From Burkholderiales bacterium UBA2459 (GTDB lineage: Bacteria > Pseudomonadota > Gammaproteobacteria > Burkholderiales > Burkholderiaceae_E), in the NCBI GenBank assembly GCA_002342365.1, contig DDPV01000015.1, positions 19,525-42,940 of the forward strand: DNA of 23,416 bases. Direction: 5' to 3'. Each line of letters opens with the position of its first letter. Positions within the stretch are counted from its first letter, which is position 1. Positions 1 to 7,728 of the stretch are shown in pieces. A program made the translations under genes and the position numbers. Below the pieces are notes generated by a model. It had not been told where the DNA came from. It did no database searches and saw only the letters and a list, made by a program, of their open reading frames with translations.

Positions 1-20
1 CAGGTCACCTCGTGAAACGA

Positions 21-47
21 AAAACCGGCCCTTCGGGCCGGTTTTTT
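21..47. terminator. Rho-independent terminator, bidirectional
   Basis: A perfect 11-bp inverted repeat (21-31 with 35-45, loop TTC at 32-34) has a GC-rich core, CCGGCCC paired with GGGCCGG. It is followed by six T on the plus strand and by five T on the minus strand. It lies 20 bases past the stop codon of the minus-strand transporter gene and is well placed to end that transcript. It could also stop plus-strand transcription entering from the left. Confidence 0.9.
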
Positions 48-66
48 GTTGGGTACTGTTGATGAT

Positions 67-1020
67 CTACGCTGATGTGGACTGGGCGCGAACGATCCCG
101 ACAAGGGTTCGCAGGAGCAGAGCAAAAATCACCCCCGTACACAAGAGCAGCGCAACCAGGGCAAGCCCCTTGGCGGCGGGCGCGCCGGTTTGTAGCGCCA
201 TAAAGCTGCATGCACCTGAAGATGCAGCGGTGGGAAAGCTGAATGCCCACCAGGTCATGCTGAAATTCGAGCGGGTGAGTGGCCCGATAAGGCTTAGCAA
301 AATCGTTGCAAGAAAGAGCATCAGCACGAACAGGCTAAGGGCAAACACATCGAGCTGACCGCTCAGTGTGACATAAGCCACCATACCGAGTGCCGGTGGC
401 GGCAGCAGGATCAGTAAGGAGGGTTGGGCTGCCGCTGGCAGCGGACCGATAAAAATAAGTCGCGCAAGCAGAATCGGCATCAGAAAAATCCATAACAATA
501 GTCCGATGCCGAGGAAAAACCAGGCAACCGCCACATAGCCAAGCTGCGGGCCGCTTAAAGGTACCAACACACCGCCCACAGCTGGTATAAACCAGGCCGG
601 TGTGATGGCCTGCGGATCGATCTTCTCGCCGACCAGCCAGCGTCGGAACATGGTCGAAAGAACGAATAGTTGAAGCGGCATACCGATCAGCAATAATCCT
701 TCTGCAAGGCCTGGGTGGTGATTGACAAAGGCGACCGCCAGGACCTCCATCGAAATCGGTATCGCGCCCACAAAGGCGATCTGGCTTGGATTGCGGTACT
801 CGGCCAAAAAAGCTTCGCTGTGCTTCTTCATCTTTCTGAGGTAAGCCGCAAGCAAGACGATAAACACCGCCAAGGCGAACCAGGCCATGCCGTAGCCCGC
901 ATCCGGTGATAAGCCAGTCAAAGCTTCAGCGCGTTGCCAGGCAATCGAAAGGCCGCCGAGGCCCATGACCATGGCAAACCAGTTTGCGGGTAGGTTCGAG
1001 GGTAGTGAAAGTGCTGTCAT
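67..1020 (-). CDS. TDT / SLAC1-family (TehA-like) membrane transporter
   Basis: This 317-residue protein is almost entirely hydrophobic, with about ten predicted membrane segments. Its N-terminal stretch LPANWFAMVMGLGGL and its overall length fit the tellurite-resistance/dicarboxylate transporter (TDT) family, which also contains SLAC1 anion channels and the C4-dicarboxylate and sulfite exporters. Members move small anions across the inner membrane. The ATG at 1020 is chosen because family proteins begin near the LPxNWFxxVMG motif. A TTG at 1041 would add seven residues, and neither start has a strong ribosome binding site. The gene is divergent from the VOC and monooxygenase pair and is followed by a strong terminator. 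It could export an anionic intermediate of the pathway or be an unrelated neighbour; the substrate is unknown. Family assignment is fairly sure, function is not. Confidence 0.82.
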   Translation of the reverse strand: MTALSLPSNLPANWFAMVMGLGGLSIAWQRAEALTGLSPDAGYGMAWFALAVFIVLLAAYLRKMKKHSEAFLAEYRNPSQIAFVGAIPISMEVLAVAFVNHHPGLAEGLLLIGMPLQLFVLSTMFRRWLVGEKIDPQAITPAWFIPAVGGVLVPLSGPQLGYVAVAWFFLGIGLLLWIFLMPILLARLIFIGPLPAAAQPSLLILLPPPALGMVAYVTLSGQLDVFALSLFVLMLFLATILLSLIGPLTRSNFSMTWWAFSFPTAASSGACSFMALQTGAPAAKGLALVALLLCTGVIFALLLRTLVGIVRAQSTSA

Positions 1021-1078
1021 GTTTGTTGATCGCTTGATCAATTGGTTCTATAGTCCCGGGAGGCTAACGATGTCTGAT

Positions 1079-1108
1079 CCGGGTTTTACCGGGTCTTTCC
1101 GGGTGCAA
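1079..1108. repeat. Three 10-bp direct repeats starting CCGGGT in a divergent promoter region
   Basis: Three back-to-back decamers, CCGGGTTTTA, CCGGGTCTTT and CCGGGTGCAA, lie at exactly 10-bp spacing in the 138-bp gap between the divergent transporter and VOC genes. The constant CCGGGT core would present the same face of the helix each turn, as a regulator binding array does. A further CCCGGG sits at 1055-1060. The repeats are seen directly; any regulatory role is inference. Confidence 0.45.
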
Positions 1109-1158
1109 AGGTACAGGTCGACATCCGACAGTCTTGTCTTTATTTTAGTGAGGCTTTA

Positions 1159-1629
1159 ATGGCAATCGTGGATTTGAATCATTATTTCGTTCGTGCCAAC
1201 GATCTTGAACTCAGCCGAAGCTTTTATATGGATGTGCTGGGATTCGAGCAAATGCCGAGGCCTAACTTTCCCTTTCCAGGATATTGGCTTGGGACCGGGG
1301 GCAAAATCCAGGTTCATATGGGCCCAAACAACATCCCGAACCGAGAAACCTATTACCTGGGAACAAAGGTCGATGCAGCCTGTGATCAGAGTGGAGTGGT
1401 GGACCATATCGCTTTTCTCGCCGACGATCCCTCAGGCTTCATCGAACGCTTCAAAGCGCGCGGTATCGCCTTTCGCCCTCGCCACCTTCCCGAATCGAAT
1501 CTTTATCAGCTCTTTGTCCGTGATCCAAACGGTTTGATGATCGAGTTGAATTTCTTCGGCATCGATGACGCCCCCGACTGGGGCGGTGAGGACTATTCCG
1601 CCATGCCACGGGTGGAGGAACAGCGTTGA
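1159..1629 (+). CDS. VOC-superfamily metalloenzyme (glyoxalase / extradiol dioxygenase fold)
   Basis: This 156-residue protein has two beta-alpha-beta-beta-beta modules of the vicinal oxygen chelate fold. The first contains DLNHYFVRANDLELSRSFY. The second contains VVDHIAFLADD and ends in LYQLFVRDPNGLMIELNF, a typical VOC ending. Likely metal ligands are His8, His83 and Glu129, with His53 as a possible fourth. At this length it resembles glyoxalase I, fosfomycin-resistance-like and small lyase or dioxygenase members rather than the roughly 290-residue two-domain extradiol dioxygenases. A GTGAGG ribosome binding site lies 5 bases before the ATG. The stop overlaps the start of the monooxygenase gene, so the two are probably co-translated. 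It may rearrange or cleave the hydroxylated product of that monooxygenase. Family sure, reaction unknown. Confidence 0.85.
   Translation: MAIVDLNHYFVRANDLELSRSFYMDVLGFEQMPRPNFPFPGYWLGTGGKIQVHMGPNNIPNRETYYLGTKVDAACDQSGVVDHIAFLADDPSGFIERFKARGIAFRPRHLPESNLYQLFVRDPNGLMIELNFFGIDDAPDWGGEDYSAMPRVEEQR
1614..1618 (+). promoter_or_regulatory. Ribosome binding site fixing a TTG start
   Basis: GGAGG lies 7 bases before TTG 1626-1628. That TTG overlaps the VOC stop codon (TTGA), so the site supports a non-ATG, translationally coupled start for the monooxygenase gene. Confidence 0.7.
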
Positions 1630-2879
1630 ACGCCCCGAGGGCTGAAGGCTTAGGTCCAGAAGCCGAAGGCGCTTTGGCTGGCGAAGGTCGCCGCGATTTT
1701 TCGCATTACAGCCTGAACGATGCGCTTGACAATGCAAGTGCTCTGGTGCCTCGCCTGCGCGACCGGGCAAAAGCCACCGAGCAGGCCCGTTGCATGCTGC
1801 CTGCGACGGTTGACGATTTGCACGCAAGCGGATTGCTGCGCATCGTGCAGCCCAAGCGGTGGGGAGGCATGGAGTTGCCTTTCGACAGCTTGGTACGTAT
1901 TCCGGCCGAGTTGGCACGCGGCTGCGCTTCAACCGCCTGGTGCGTTGGAAATTGGGCGATTCATCACTGGATGCTTGCGCTTTATGAGGAGCAGGCACAG
2001 TGCGATATCTGGGATCAGGACCCCGACGCCTTGATTGCCTCAGGGATTGCTTATCCCCAGGGCCGTGCAAGAGCGGTCGCTGGGGGCTATGTGCTGTCGG
2101 GTTATTGGAATTTTTCAAGTGGTGTTGATCCGAGTCCCTGGAACATGCTCGCAGCGCTGCTGCGTGATGGCGATCATGTGGTGGACTATTTGATGTGTCT
2201 GGTTCCACGTGCAGACTACGAAATCATCGATGACTGGCATGTGATGGGTATGTCGGGTACAGGGTCCAAGTCGGTCAAGGCCGAGAATGTCTTTGTGCCA
2301 TCGCATCGGGCGCTCTCCATGCTCAAGGCTCGAGGAGGGCGTGAATTTCCGGGGGCGGCGATCCATCACAATCCATTGTTCAGCATTGGGCTGTCAACCA
2401 TGGGAAGCCATTGCTTGGTCGGTGCTGCAATCGGCAATGCGCAAGCGGCCCTTGATGCGAGCATTGCCTTGGTTGAGCAGCGCAGCACGAGTTATCAAAG
2501 TCTCAAGATGCGCGATTTGCCAACAGTTCAGCAGCGTTTGGCTGCTGCGGGTGCGCGCATCGACGCTGCGCGCGCGCTGGCTCTTGAGGATTGTGCGCTT
2601 GCGCAGCGGATGGCTGAGGCAGGCCAGCTACCGGGTCTGCTCGAAAAGTTAAGGCCGAAACGCAATGTCGCTTTTGCAGTGCAGCTTTGCACCGAAGCAG
2701 TAGATAGCTTACACAGCATGGCGGGTGCAAACGGTATTTATCATCATGATCCACTGCAAGGTATTTTTCGCGACGCTCATGCCCTGATGGGCCATTTTGG
2801 CTTTAGCTGGGATGCGCAGTCCGTGCCCTGGGGCGCAGTTGCAGTCGGCTCAGACTATAAGGCGCCTGCTACGCTGTAA
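1626..2879 (+). CDS. Group D flavin-dependent monooxygenase, acyl-CoA dehydrogenase fold (oxygenase component)
   Basis: The 417-residue protein has the acyl-CoA dehydrogenase fold: an N-terminal helical domain (VDDLHASGLLRIVQPKRWGG), a central beta domain (YVLSGYWNFSSGVDPSPW, then DDWHVMGMSGTGSKSVKAEN) and a C-terminal four-helix domain. It matches the oxygenase family that includes HsaA, IacA, the 4-hydroxyphenylacetate hydroxylase C2 component and DszC, not true acyl-CoA dehydrogenases. These enzymes take reduced FMN or FAD from a separate reductase and hydroxylate phenols, indoles or related rings. The likely partner is the flavin reductase at 16281-16847, about 13 kb away in another transcription unit. 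The start is TTG, overlapping the VOC stop by 4 bp with GGAGG 7 bases upstream. The substrate is not readable from sequence. A dehydrogenase role is possible but less likely given the reductase in the window. Confidence 0.83.
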   Translation: MNAPRAEGLGPEAEGALAGEGRRDFSHYSLNDALDNASALVPRLRDRAKATEQARCMLPATVDDLHASGLLRIVQPKRWGGMELPFDSLVRIPAELARGCASTAWCVGNWAIHHWMLALYEEQAQCDIWDQDPDALIASGIAYPQGRARAVAGGYVLSGYWNFSSGVDPSPWNMLAALLRDGDHVVDYLMCLVPRADYEIIDDWHVMGMSGTGSKSVKAENVFVPSHRALSMLKARGGREFPGAAIHHNPLFSIGLSTMGSHCLVGAAIGNAQAALDASIALVEQRSTSYQSLKMRDLPTVQQRLAAAGARIDAARALALEDCALAQRMAEAGQLPGLLEKLRPKRNVAFAVQLCTEAVDSLHSMAGANGIYHHDPLQGIFRDAHALMGHFGFSWDAQSVPWGAVAVGSDYKAPATL

Positions 2880-2921
2880 ACATCAGGACAAGCGCAAGAT
2901 TGAAAGCCAGGGTTACTGTGG

Positions 2922-3653
2922 TCAGGCAAGGCCGAGGTAATAGCTTTTAACAAGTTCATTTTCGCGAAGCGTTGACACATCGCCCTCAAAAACGATCTCA
3001 CCGTGCACAATAATGTAACCATAGTCGGCAATCCGCATCGCCTGGTTGAAGTTTTGTTCGGCCATGAGCACGGTGAGCTGGTATTGATCTTTGAGTTCCT
3101 TGAGCTTCGTGATCGTTTGAGAAACCAGTAGCGGGGAAAGCCCTACCGAAGGTTCATCAACAAGCAGCAATCGCGGCGAAGACATGATGGCACGCGCAAT
3201 CGCGAGCATTTGCTGTTGGCCGCCGGACATCGATCCCGCCAACTGATTCTTGCGCTCAGCAAGCACTGGAAAAGCCTCGAGGCAGAAGGCCAGATTGGCT
3301 TGAATGCTGCTGCGAGCAGACGGGCGAAAGGCACCGAGAAGCAGATTTTCTTGAACGCTCAACTTCGGGAAAAGCCGTCGGCCTTCCGGCACGAGAGCCA
3401 CGCCGAGATTCACGATGGCTTCGGTGCTGAGCTTGGCGAGGTCATGGCGTTGGCCATCAATATCAAGAACGATCTGTCCCGCAGTCGGTCGAACCATGCC
3501 CATCAGGCACTTCATCAAGGTACTTTTGCCGTTGCCGTTCGTACCCAGTAATGCAACGGTTTGGCCTTGCTCAAGCGACAAAGTCACCCCCTGCAAGGCC
3601 TTCACGGCGCCGTAACCGGCATGAACCGCATCAACCTGAAGCCTAATCGCCAA
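2922..3653 (-). CDS. livF: Liv-type ABC transporter ATP-binding protein LivF
   Basis: This is one of two cytoplasmic ATPases that drive the importer encoded by this operon. From the chosen start it has 243 residues, normal for LivF. Walker A is GTNGNGKST (37-45), the ABC signature is MSGGQ (142-146) and Walker B is RLLLVDEP (161-168). I chose TTG at 3653, giving MAIRLQV, because the upstream in-frame ATG at 3725 lies deep inside livG and would add 24 non-homologous residues. AAAGGG lies 6 bases before the TTG. It overlaps the livG end by 11 bp and is the last gene of the operon, convergent with the monooxygenase gene. The symbol is a family name only: with this enzyme context the cargo is probably an aromatic, heterocyclic or amide compound rather than leucine. 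Confidence 0.93.
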   Translation of the reverse strand: MAIRLQVDAVHAGYGAVKALQGVTLSLEQGQTVALLGTNGNGKSTLMKCLMGMVRPTAGQIVLDIDGQRHDLAKLSTEAIVNLGVALVPEGRRLFPKLSVQENLLLGAFRPSARSSIQANLAFCLEAFPVLAERKNQLAGSMSGGQQQMLAIARAIMSSPRLLLVDEPSVGLSPLLVSQTITKLKELKDQYQLTVLMAEQNFNQAMRIADYGYIIVHGEIVFEGDVSTLRENELVKSYYLGLA

Positions 3654-4359
3654 GGTATGCCCTTTGCACAAAGGGGTTAGCGACGACTTCGGCCGGGGTA
3701 CCTTCGCAAATGATCTGGCCGGCATCGAGACAGACCACCCGTTCTGAGAATGACATCACAGCTTGCATGATGTGTTCGATCATGATGATGGTGATGCCTT
3801 TGCGATTCAAGCTGTGCAGAATCGCAAGTACCTCATCAATTTCTGTACCGGCCAGACCCGCCATCGCTTCATCGGAAATCAGCAATTGCGGGTCGGCCGC
3901 CATGGCACGGGCAAGTTCCAGCTTGCGCAACTCAACCTGTGAGAGTTGGTTACAGCCCTGATCCATTTTTGATGCCAGGCCCATGCCGCTCAGGATCTCT
4001 TCGGCCCGCGCATCGGCTGTCTTTCCGGACAATCCGCCGACATAGGACAGGGGGACCAATAGATTTTCCATAACGGTCATGCTGCGAAAAGGACGCGGAA
4101 TCTGAAAACTTCGGGCAATTCCCAGACGCGTTCGCTGGTAGGCAGGCAAGCTCCCGATGGATTTCCCGCGAAACACGATCTGCCCGCTCTCGTTGACAAG
4201 CGCACCTGATATGCAGTTGATAAGGGTGGTCTTTCCAGAGCCATTCGGACCGATCAGACCAAGCCGCTCGCCGCGTTTGAGCTCGAGACTCACCGCATTC
4301 AGTGCGGTAAAGCCGCCAAAGTGCTTGGAGACCTGATCTACCTTGAGGATGATTTCCAT
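3643..4359 (-). CDS. livG: Liv-type ABC transporter ATP-binding protein LivG
   Basis: The 238-residue protein is the second ATPase of the importer. Walker A is GPNGSGKT (37-44). The signature region reads LSQVELRKLELARA in place of LSGGQ, and Walker B reads LLISDEAMAGL. Both depart from the textbook motif but fit the LivG subfamily that usually reads DEVMAGL in transporters for aromatic and related compounds. The Q-loop region SFQIPRPFRSMTVMENL is also typical. The gene overlaps livM by 22 bp upstream and livF by 11 bp downstream, so the three are tightly coupled. A GGTGAAG stretch lies just before the ATG. Cargo is unknown. Confidence 0.93.
   Translation of the reverse strand: MEIILKVDQVSKHFGGFTALNAVSLELKRGERLGLIGPNGSGKTTLINCISGALVNESGQIVFRGKSIGSLPAYQRTRLGIARSFQIPRPFRSMTVMENLLVPLSYVGGLSGKTADARAEEILSGMGLASKMDQGCNQLSQVELRKLELARAMAADPQLLISDEAMAGLAGTEIDEVLAILHSLNRKGITIIMIEHIMQAVMSFSERVVCLDAGQIICEGTPAEVVANPFVQRAYLGD
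3660..3665 (-). promoter_or_regulatory. Ribosome binding site supporting the TTG start of livF
   Basis: On the minus strand AAAGGG stands 6 bases before TTG at 3653, inside the 3' end of livG. It decides between this start and the longer ATG form at 3725. Confidence 0.55.
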
Positions 4360-5270
4360 CGCTTCACCAGACCAACAATCCCTTCAGGTGCAACAACCAC
4401 AAAAACCACCAGCAAAAGACCAACAACCAGAACGTTTAACTCGCTCGAAATTGTGACGGTGACGATTTGCTGCAAGCTTGAAAGCAGAATGGCTCCGATC
4501 ACCGGTCCAATCCAGTGGGACATGCCGCCAATGATCGGCATCGCAAGTGCGGACACTGCATACAGTAGGTTAAAGGTTGAGGCAGGCTCGATGTAACTCA
4601 AATACATCGGCAGGGGTGCGCCCGCCGCACCGAGCAAGGCGCCAGAGAGCGCACAGGCCAGTAACTTAAGCCTGAGTGTTGGCACGCCCGAGCATTCCGC
4701 TGCCTCTTCAGAGTCTCGCACTGCACGAAGACCGCGTCCGATGTGAGATTGCTGGACATAACGGGCGGTGGCAACCGCTAGCACCGCAAGCCCGGTCATA
4801 ACCACCACCAGCATGCGCATATAACTGGAGAAGAAGCCACCGGACTCGGGCCGGGTCAGTTGCATGCCGGTTGCGCCACCGAGAAAAGGTGAATTCATCA
4901 CGAGCGTCTCAAAGATGAAAACCAGCGCGACGGTTGCGATCGAAAAAAAGATGCCCCGAAGTCGTACGGTGAGCAAGCCCACAAGAAAACCGATCAGTCC
5001 GGTTACCACGCTGGCAGCGGCAATCTGCACAAGCACATTCGCACCAAAGCTCAGGTGCATCGTCAAGGCTGCGTAGGCCCCAGCACCGATAAAGGCCGGG
5101 ACGCCGAAGTTCACATAACCGGCGTATCCGCCAAGAATGTTCCAAGCGCTGGCCAGCACAATCGATTGCAAGACGACAAAGCCAGCGAAAAAAAGATAGT
5201 TGTTTGCACCTGAAAGCGCCAAAAAGACGGCACCGATCCACAGGGCTGCACTGATGATCCAGAATCGCAT
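4338..5270 (-). CDS. livM: Liv-type ABC transporter permease LivM
   Basis: This 310-residue integral membrane protein has about eight to ten hydrophobic segments and the LivM hallmarks: SAWNILGGYAGYVNFGVPAF near residues 40-60 and, later, SHIGRGLRAVRDSEEAAECSG, the cytoplasmic loop that docks the ATPases. It pairs with LivH to form the membrane channel. Only 7 bases separate it from livH, and its end overlaps livG by 22 bp, so it is mid-operon. The ribosome binding site is weak, which fits translational coupling. Family assignment is secure. Confidence 0.93.
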   Translation of the reverse strand: MRFWIISAALWIGAVFLALSGANNYLFFAGFVVLQSIVLASAWNILGGYAGYVNFGVPAFIGAGAYAALTMHLSFGANVLVQIAAASVVTGLIGFLVGLLTVRLRGIFFSIATVALVFIFETLVMNSPFLGGATGMQLTRPESGGFFSSYMRMLVVVMTGLAVLAVATARYVQQSHIGRGLRAVRDSEEAAECSGVPTLRLKLLACALSGALLGAAGAPLPMYLSYIEPASTFNLLYAVSALAMPIIGGMSHWIGPVIGAILLSSLQQIVTVTISSELNVLVVGLLLVVFVVVAPEGIVGLVKRWKSSSR

Positions 5271-5277
5271 ACGGATT

Positions 5278-6153
5278 TCAGCGTCCGAACAGACCTTGCG
5301 GCCTGAATCCGAGCATCACCATCAATAGACCAAAGGCGACAGCTGGCGCCCACGAAGCACCAAAGAACATCAAGACGATCGATTCGGCAACGCCGAGAAT
5401 CAAACCGGCTACGAGCGTTCCGCTCATCGATCCGAGCCCGGCGAGCACGACTACACAAAAGGTCCTGCCGATATAGATCCGATCCATGGTGGGTTCGACG
5501 GGTGCCAGGATTAACAACACCGCACCGGCCAGAGCATTGACCCCGGTTGCAATCCCGAATGCGAGTTGCTTGACCCGCACCGGGTCGACACCCATTAGGC
5601 GTAATGCGCCCTCATCCTGTCCAACCGCTTTGATCGCGCGGCCATAGAAGGTATGGGATAGGTAGACCGAGAGGGCAAGTGCCATGACCAAGGCGACCGA
5701 GAAGGCAGCCAGCAATCGGTAGGGCAAGCGGATATCGCCCAATTCCAGGCTCCCACCGATATAGGGTGCTGTGGCCGACTGCTGATCCACGCCATAGCCG
5801 ATTACCAAACCCACTTCGATTATGAAAACAAGGCCAAAGAAAAAAGCAAGGCCGTTGACAGCGGCCGAGTCTCCTCGGCGCTCGAAGACCACATAATAGA
5901 TTCTGTAAAAAAGTGCGCCGGCAACAAAAAACAAGGGCATAAGCAAAACACCGGCGAGAATCGGGTCAATGCCAAAGTGTCCGAGTGAGAAGGCAGCGTA
6001 AGCGCCCAGGAGCAAGACAGCGGGGTGGGCAACATTGGGCACATCAAGTAAGCCAAAAGAAACCGACAAGCCAAGACTCACGGCGGCATAAAAGCCGCCG
6101 AGCAAGATGCCGAACAAAATCGCTTCGAAAAGCAGGTCGAAAGAAAATGCCAT
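5278..6153 (-). CDS. livH: Liv-type ABC transporter permease LivH
   Basis: A 291-residue integral membrane protein with about eight membrane segments. The N-terminal FGILLGGFYAAVSLGLSVSF followed by GLLDVPNVAHPAVLLLGAY is the LivH signature region. The loop HTFYGRAIKAVGQDEGALRLMGVD matches the conserved cytoplasmic ATPase-contacting loop, and GSMSGTLVAGLILGVAES is typical of the C-terminal part. The gene follows the binding-protein gene by 47 bases and precedes livM by 7. It forms the second half of the channel. Cargo cannot be told from the permease. Confidence 0.93.
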   Translation of the reverse strand: MAFSFDLLFEAILFGILLGGFYAAVSLGLSVSFGLLDVPNVAHPAVLLLGAYAAFSLGHFGIDPILAGVLLMPLFFVAGALFYRIYYVVFERRGDSAAVNGLAFFFGLVFIIEVGLVIGYGVDQQSATAPYIGGSLELGDIRLPYRLLAAFSVALVMALALSVYLSHTFYGRAIKAVGQDEGALRLMGVDPVRVKQLAFGIATGVNALAGAVLLILAPVEPTMDRIYIGRTFCVVVLAGLGSMSGTLVAGLILGVAESIVLMFFGASWAPAVAFGLLMVMLGFRPQGLFGR

Positions 6154-6200
6154 TGAGCCGCTAGCTTACCCGCGCAGTCACTCAGGCTTCGCGTTCGAAC

Positions 6201-7451
6201 TTATGCTTTTCGAGCCTGCTCATAGGGATAGATCATGTCGCCGGTCTTATCCGCGCTTGGGTGAATGATCACCTGACGCTGGGGTGAACGGAATTGTTCT
6301 AAATCTTTATCCTTAACACCGCGAAACTGCGCCATGATCACCCGCTGGTTGGCGCGTTCACCACCTGCATCAAACTTCACCGGACCGACGATCGTATCGA
6401 TGGTGTTTGACCGCAAATAGGCCGCGATGGCCTTGTCGTCAATCGACTTGCTTGCATTGATCGCCTGTTCAAGCATTTGGCCCGTGGCGTAGTTAAAGGG
6501 CGGCAGGTAGTAGCCAAGTGGATCAACTTTTTCGGCGATCGCTTTAGCTGTGTAACGTTTGAAGAAATCGTCGATCCCCTTGAGCGGCATGCCCGGAACG
6601 TATGTGTTATAGTTAATGATACCGTTTAGCTTGCTGCCCAAACTTTCCATCACCGGCGTGAACTGCAGTCCCACCATGCCGCCGCCAAAAATTTTCACGC
6701 TTGGCCCGAGTCCGATTTCGTGGGCGGCGTTGACAATTCCGACCGAGTCACCAGGGTACGAGGCCACGAATACGACATCCGGCTTCGTTGATCGGATCGC
6801 TCGCACGATGGAAGAAAAGTCCTTGGTGGTTGGCGGATAGTTCTGGTCGTAGACCGAACTCAAACCGGTCCTCGCAAGGCCCGAACGAACGCCATTGGCA
6901 AGGTTTTGTGCAAATTCCTGGTCCGATGCGCAAATCGCAATCGTCTTGGAATTTGAATCCTTGGCAGCTTGCAAAAAGCCCGCAAACCAACCGTCGGCGT
7001 CGTTCCAAGGCGCATTGTTGAACCACATGTCGTGTTTCACCTTGGCGTTGACCTGGAAAGAGAAATTGCCCATCAGCAGCTTGCCGCGTTGCTTGACCAA
7101 AGGCATGATCGGTGCAGTCGGCACGGTGGCATAAGGAGCGATCAGTAAGTCAACCTTGTCGACGTCCAAAAGCTTGGAATAAATTCCCGGCGTGTTTGCG
7201 GGGTTGCCTTGGTCGTCATAGGCGGTGAAGTCAATTTTCCTGCCCAACAAACCGCCGCGGCCGTTGACATCTTCAACCCACATCTTCAAGGCGAGCAGGG
7301 CTGCTTTCCCGCCGGCGCCGAGCGGACCCGTCTGGGGCATACTCATACCGATTTTGATCGGGTTATCTGCCCATGCTGGCATGCTGAACATGGAACTTGC
7401 AACCGTTAGACCCGAGGCCGTACCGATCAGTTTGCGTCGTGAAATATCCAT
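6201..7451 (-). CDS. Periplasmic substrate-binding protein of the Liv-type ABC importer (Tat signal)
   Basis: The 416-residue protein begins with SRRKLIG, a twin-arginine (Tat) motif, then a hydrophobic stretch and a signal-peptidase-like site after MPAWA near residue 30. The mature part starts NPIKIGMSMPQTGPLGAGGK, the usual opening of a type 1 periplasmic binding protein, and continues with WVEDVNGRGGLLGRKI. Tat export implies folding in the cytoplasm before export. The start at 7451 is preferred because the signal peptide begins there and GGAG sits about 7 bases upstream. A start at 7463 would add only META, and the open frame continues to 7613 without a signal-like sequence. It is the first gene of the operon and would determine what the importer carries. 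The ligand is not readable; a leucine-type ligand is unlikely given the enzymes around it. Confidence 0.92.
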   Translation of the reverse strand: MDISRRKLIGTASGLTVASSMFSMPAWADNPIKIGMSMPQTGPLGAGGKAALLALKMWVEDVNGRGGLLGRKIDFTAYDDQGNPANTPGIYSKLLDVDKVDLLIAPYATVPTAPIMPLVKQRGKLLMGNFSFQVNAKVKHDMWFNNAPWNDADGWFAGFLQAAKDSNSKTIAICASDQEFAQNLANGVRSGLARTGLSSVYDQNYPPTTKDFSSIVRAIRSTKPDVVFVASYPGDSVGIVNAAHEIGLGPSVKIFGGGMVGLQFTPVMESLGSKLNGIINYNTYVPGMPLKGIDDFFKRYTAKAIAEKVDPLGYYLPPFNYATGQMLEQAINASKSIDDKAIAAYLRSNTIDTIVGPVKFDAGGERANQRVIMAQFRGVKDKDLEQFRSPQRQVIIHPSADKTGDMIYPYEQARKA

Positions 7452-7728
7452 GGCTGTCTCCATATGTGCAAGGTGGAACCGAGCGTGTTTGCCCATGCTT
7501 GCCTGATTTTGTTCGGATGGATTGTGCGCGAAGCCAAGCAGGCTTGTCCAGTTGATTGAACGCTGTGGATGGATATTGCGCTTTTCACTGTCCCAGAAAC
7601 CCGCTTTGAGCAAGACTTAGGACCCAGGGCGCTTGCGCGGTCATTCAGCCTGTGATTCCATCGAAGGGTCAGAACACATCCATGCGTACAACCGATAGCG
7701 TTGGCCTTGAATCTGGAGTTGCCCTGCC
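7452..7728. promoter_or_regulatory. Divergent intergenic region between the importer operon and the molybdenum hydroxylase operon
   Basis: These 277 bases are the longest gene-free stretch and must hold promoters for two operons pointing away from each other. Visible structure includes a near-identical 15-bp direct repeat (7515-7529 and 7567-7581) and, between its copies, a perfect inverted repeat CAAGC-AG-GCTTG (7535-7546). TGGAG about 10 bases before ATG 7729 serves the plus-strand gene. I could not pick convincing -35/-10 boxes. Confidence 0.5.
7515..7581. repeat. 15-bp direct repeat pair, 52 bp apart, flanking an inverted repeat
   Basis: GGATGGATTGTGCGC (7515-7529) and GGATGGATATTGCGC (7567-7581) agree at 13 of 15 positions, with starts 52 bp apart, close to five helical turns. 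The inverted repeat at 7535-7546 lies between them. This could be a regulator binding arrangement for the divergent operons; the role is inferred. Confidence 0.4.

Noticed and set aside
1118..1146. TCGACA - 17 bases - TATTTT as a promoter for the VOC gene
   Set aside because: The boxes are a fair match, but transcription would begin about 5-6 bases before the ATG and cut off the GTGAGG ribosome binding site.
1432..2208. Long minus-strand open frame (258 codons) opposite the VOC and monooxygenase genes
   Set aside because: It lies opposite two well-supported genes, has low-complexity Arg/Pro/Ser-rich content and no family motif; it is a shadow frame.
1626..2879. True acyl-CoA dehydrogenase of beta-oxidation
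   Set aside because: The sequence follows the HsaA/IacA/DszC-type monooxygenase pattern, and the window supplies a flavin reductase but no electron-transfer flavoprotein or CoA ligase.
2880..2921. Terminator between the convergent monooxygenase and livF genes
   Set aside because: I found no stable inverted repeat or T-run in these 42 bases.
3643..4359. Defective LivG because of the non-standard signature (LSQVE) and Walker B (DEAMAGL)
   Set aside because: A LivG subfamily commonly has DEVMAGL-like Walker B and a degenerate signature; Walker A and length are normal, so the protein is probably functional.
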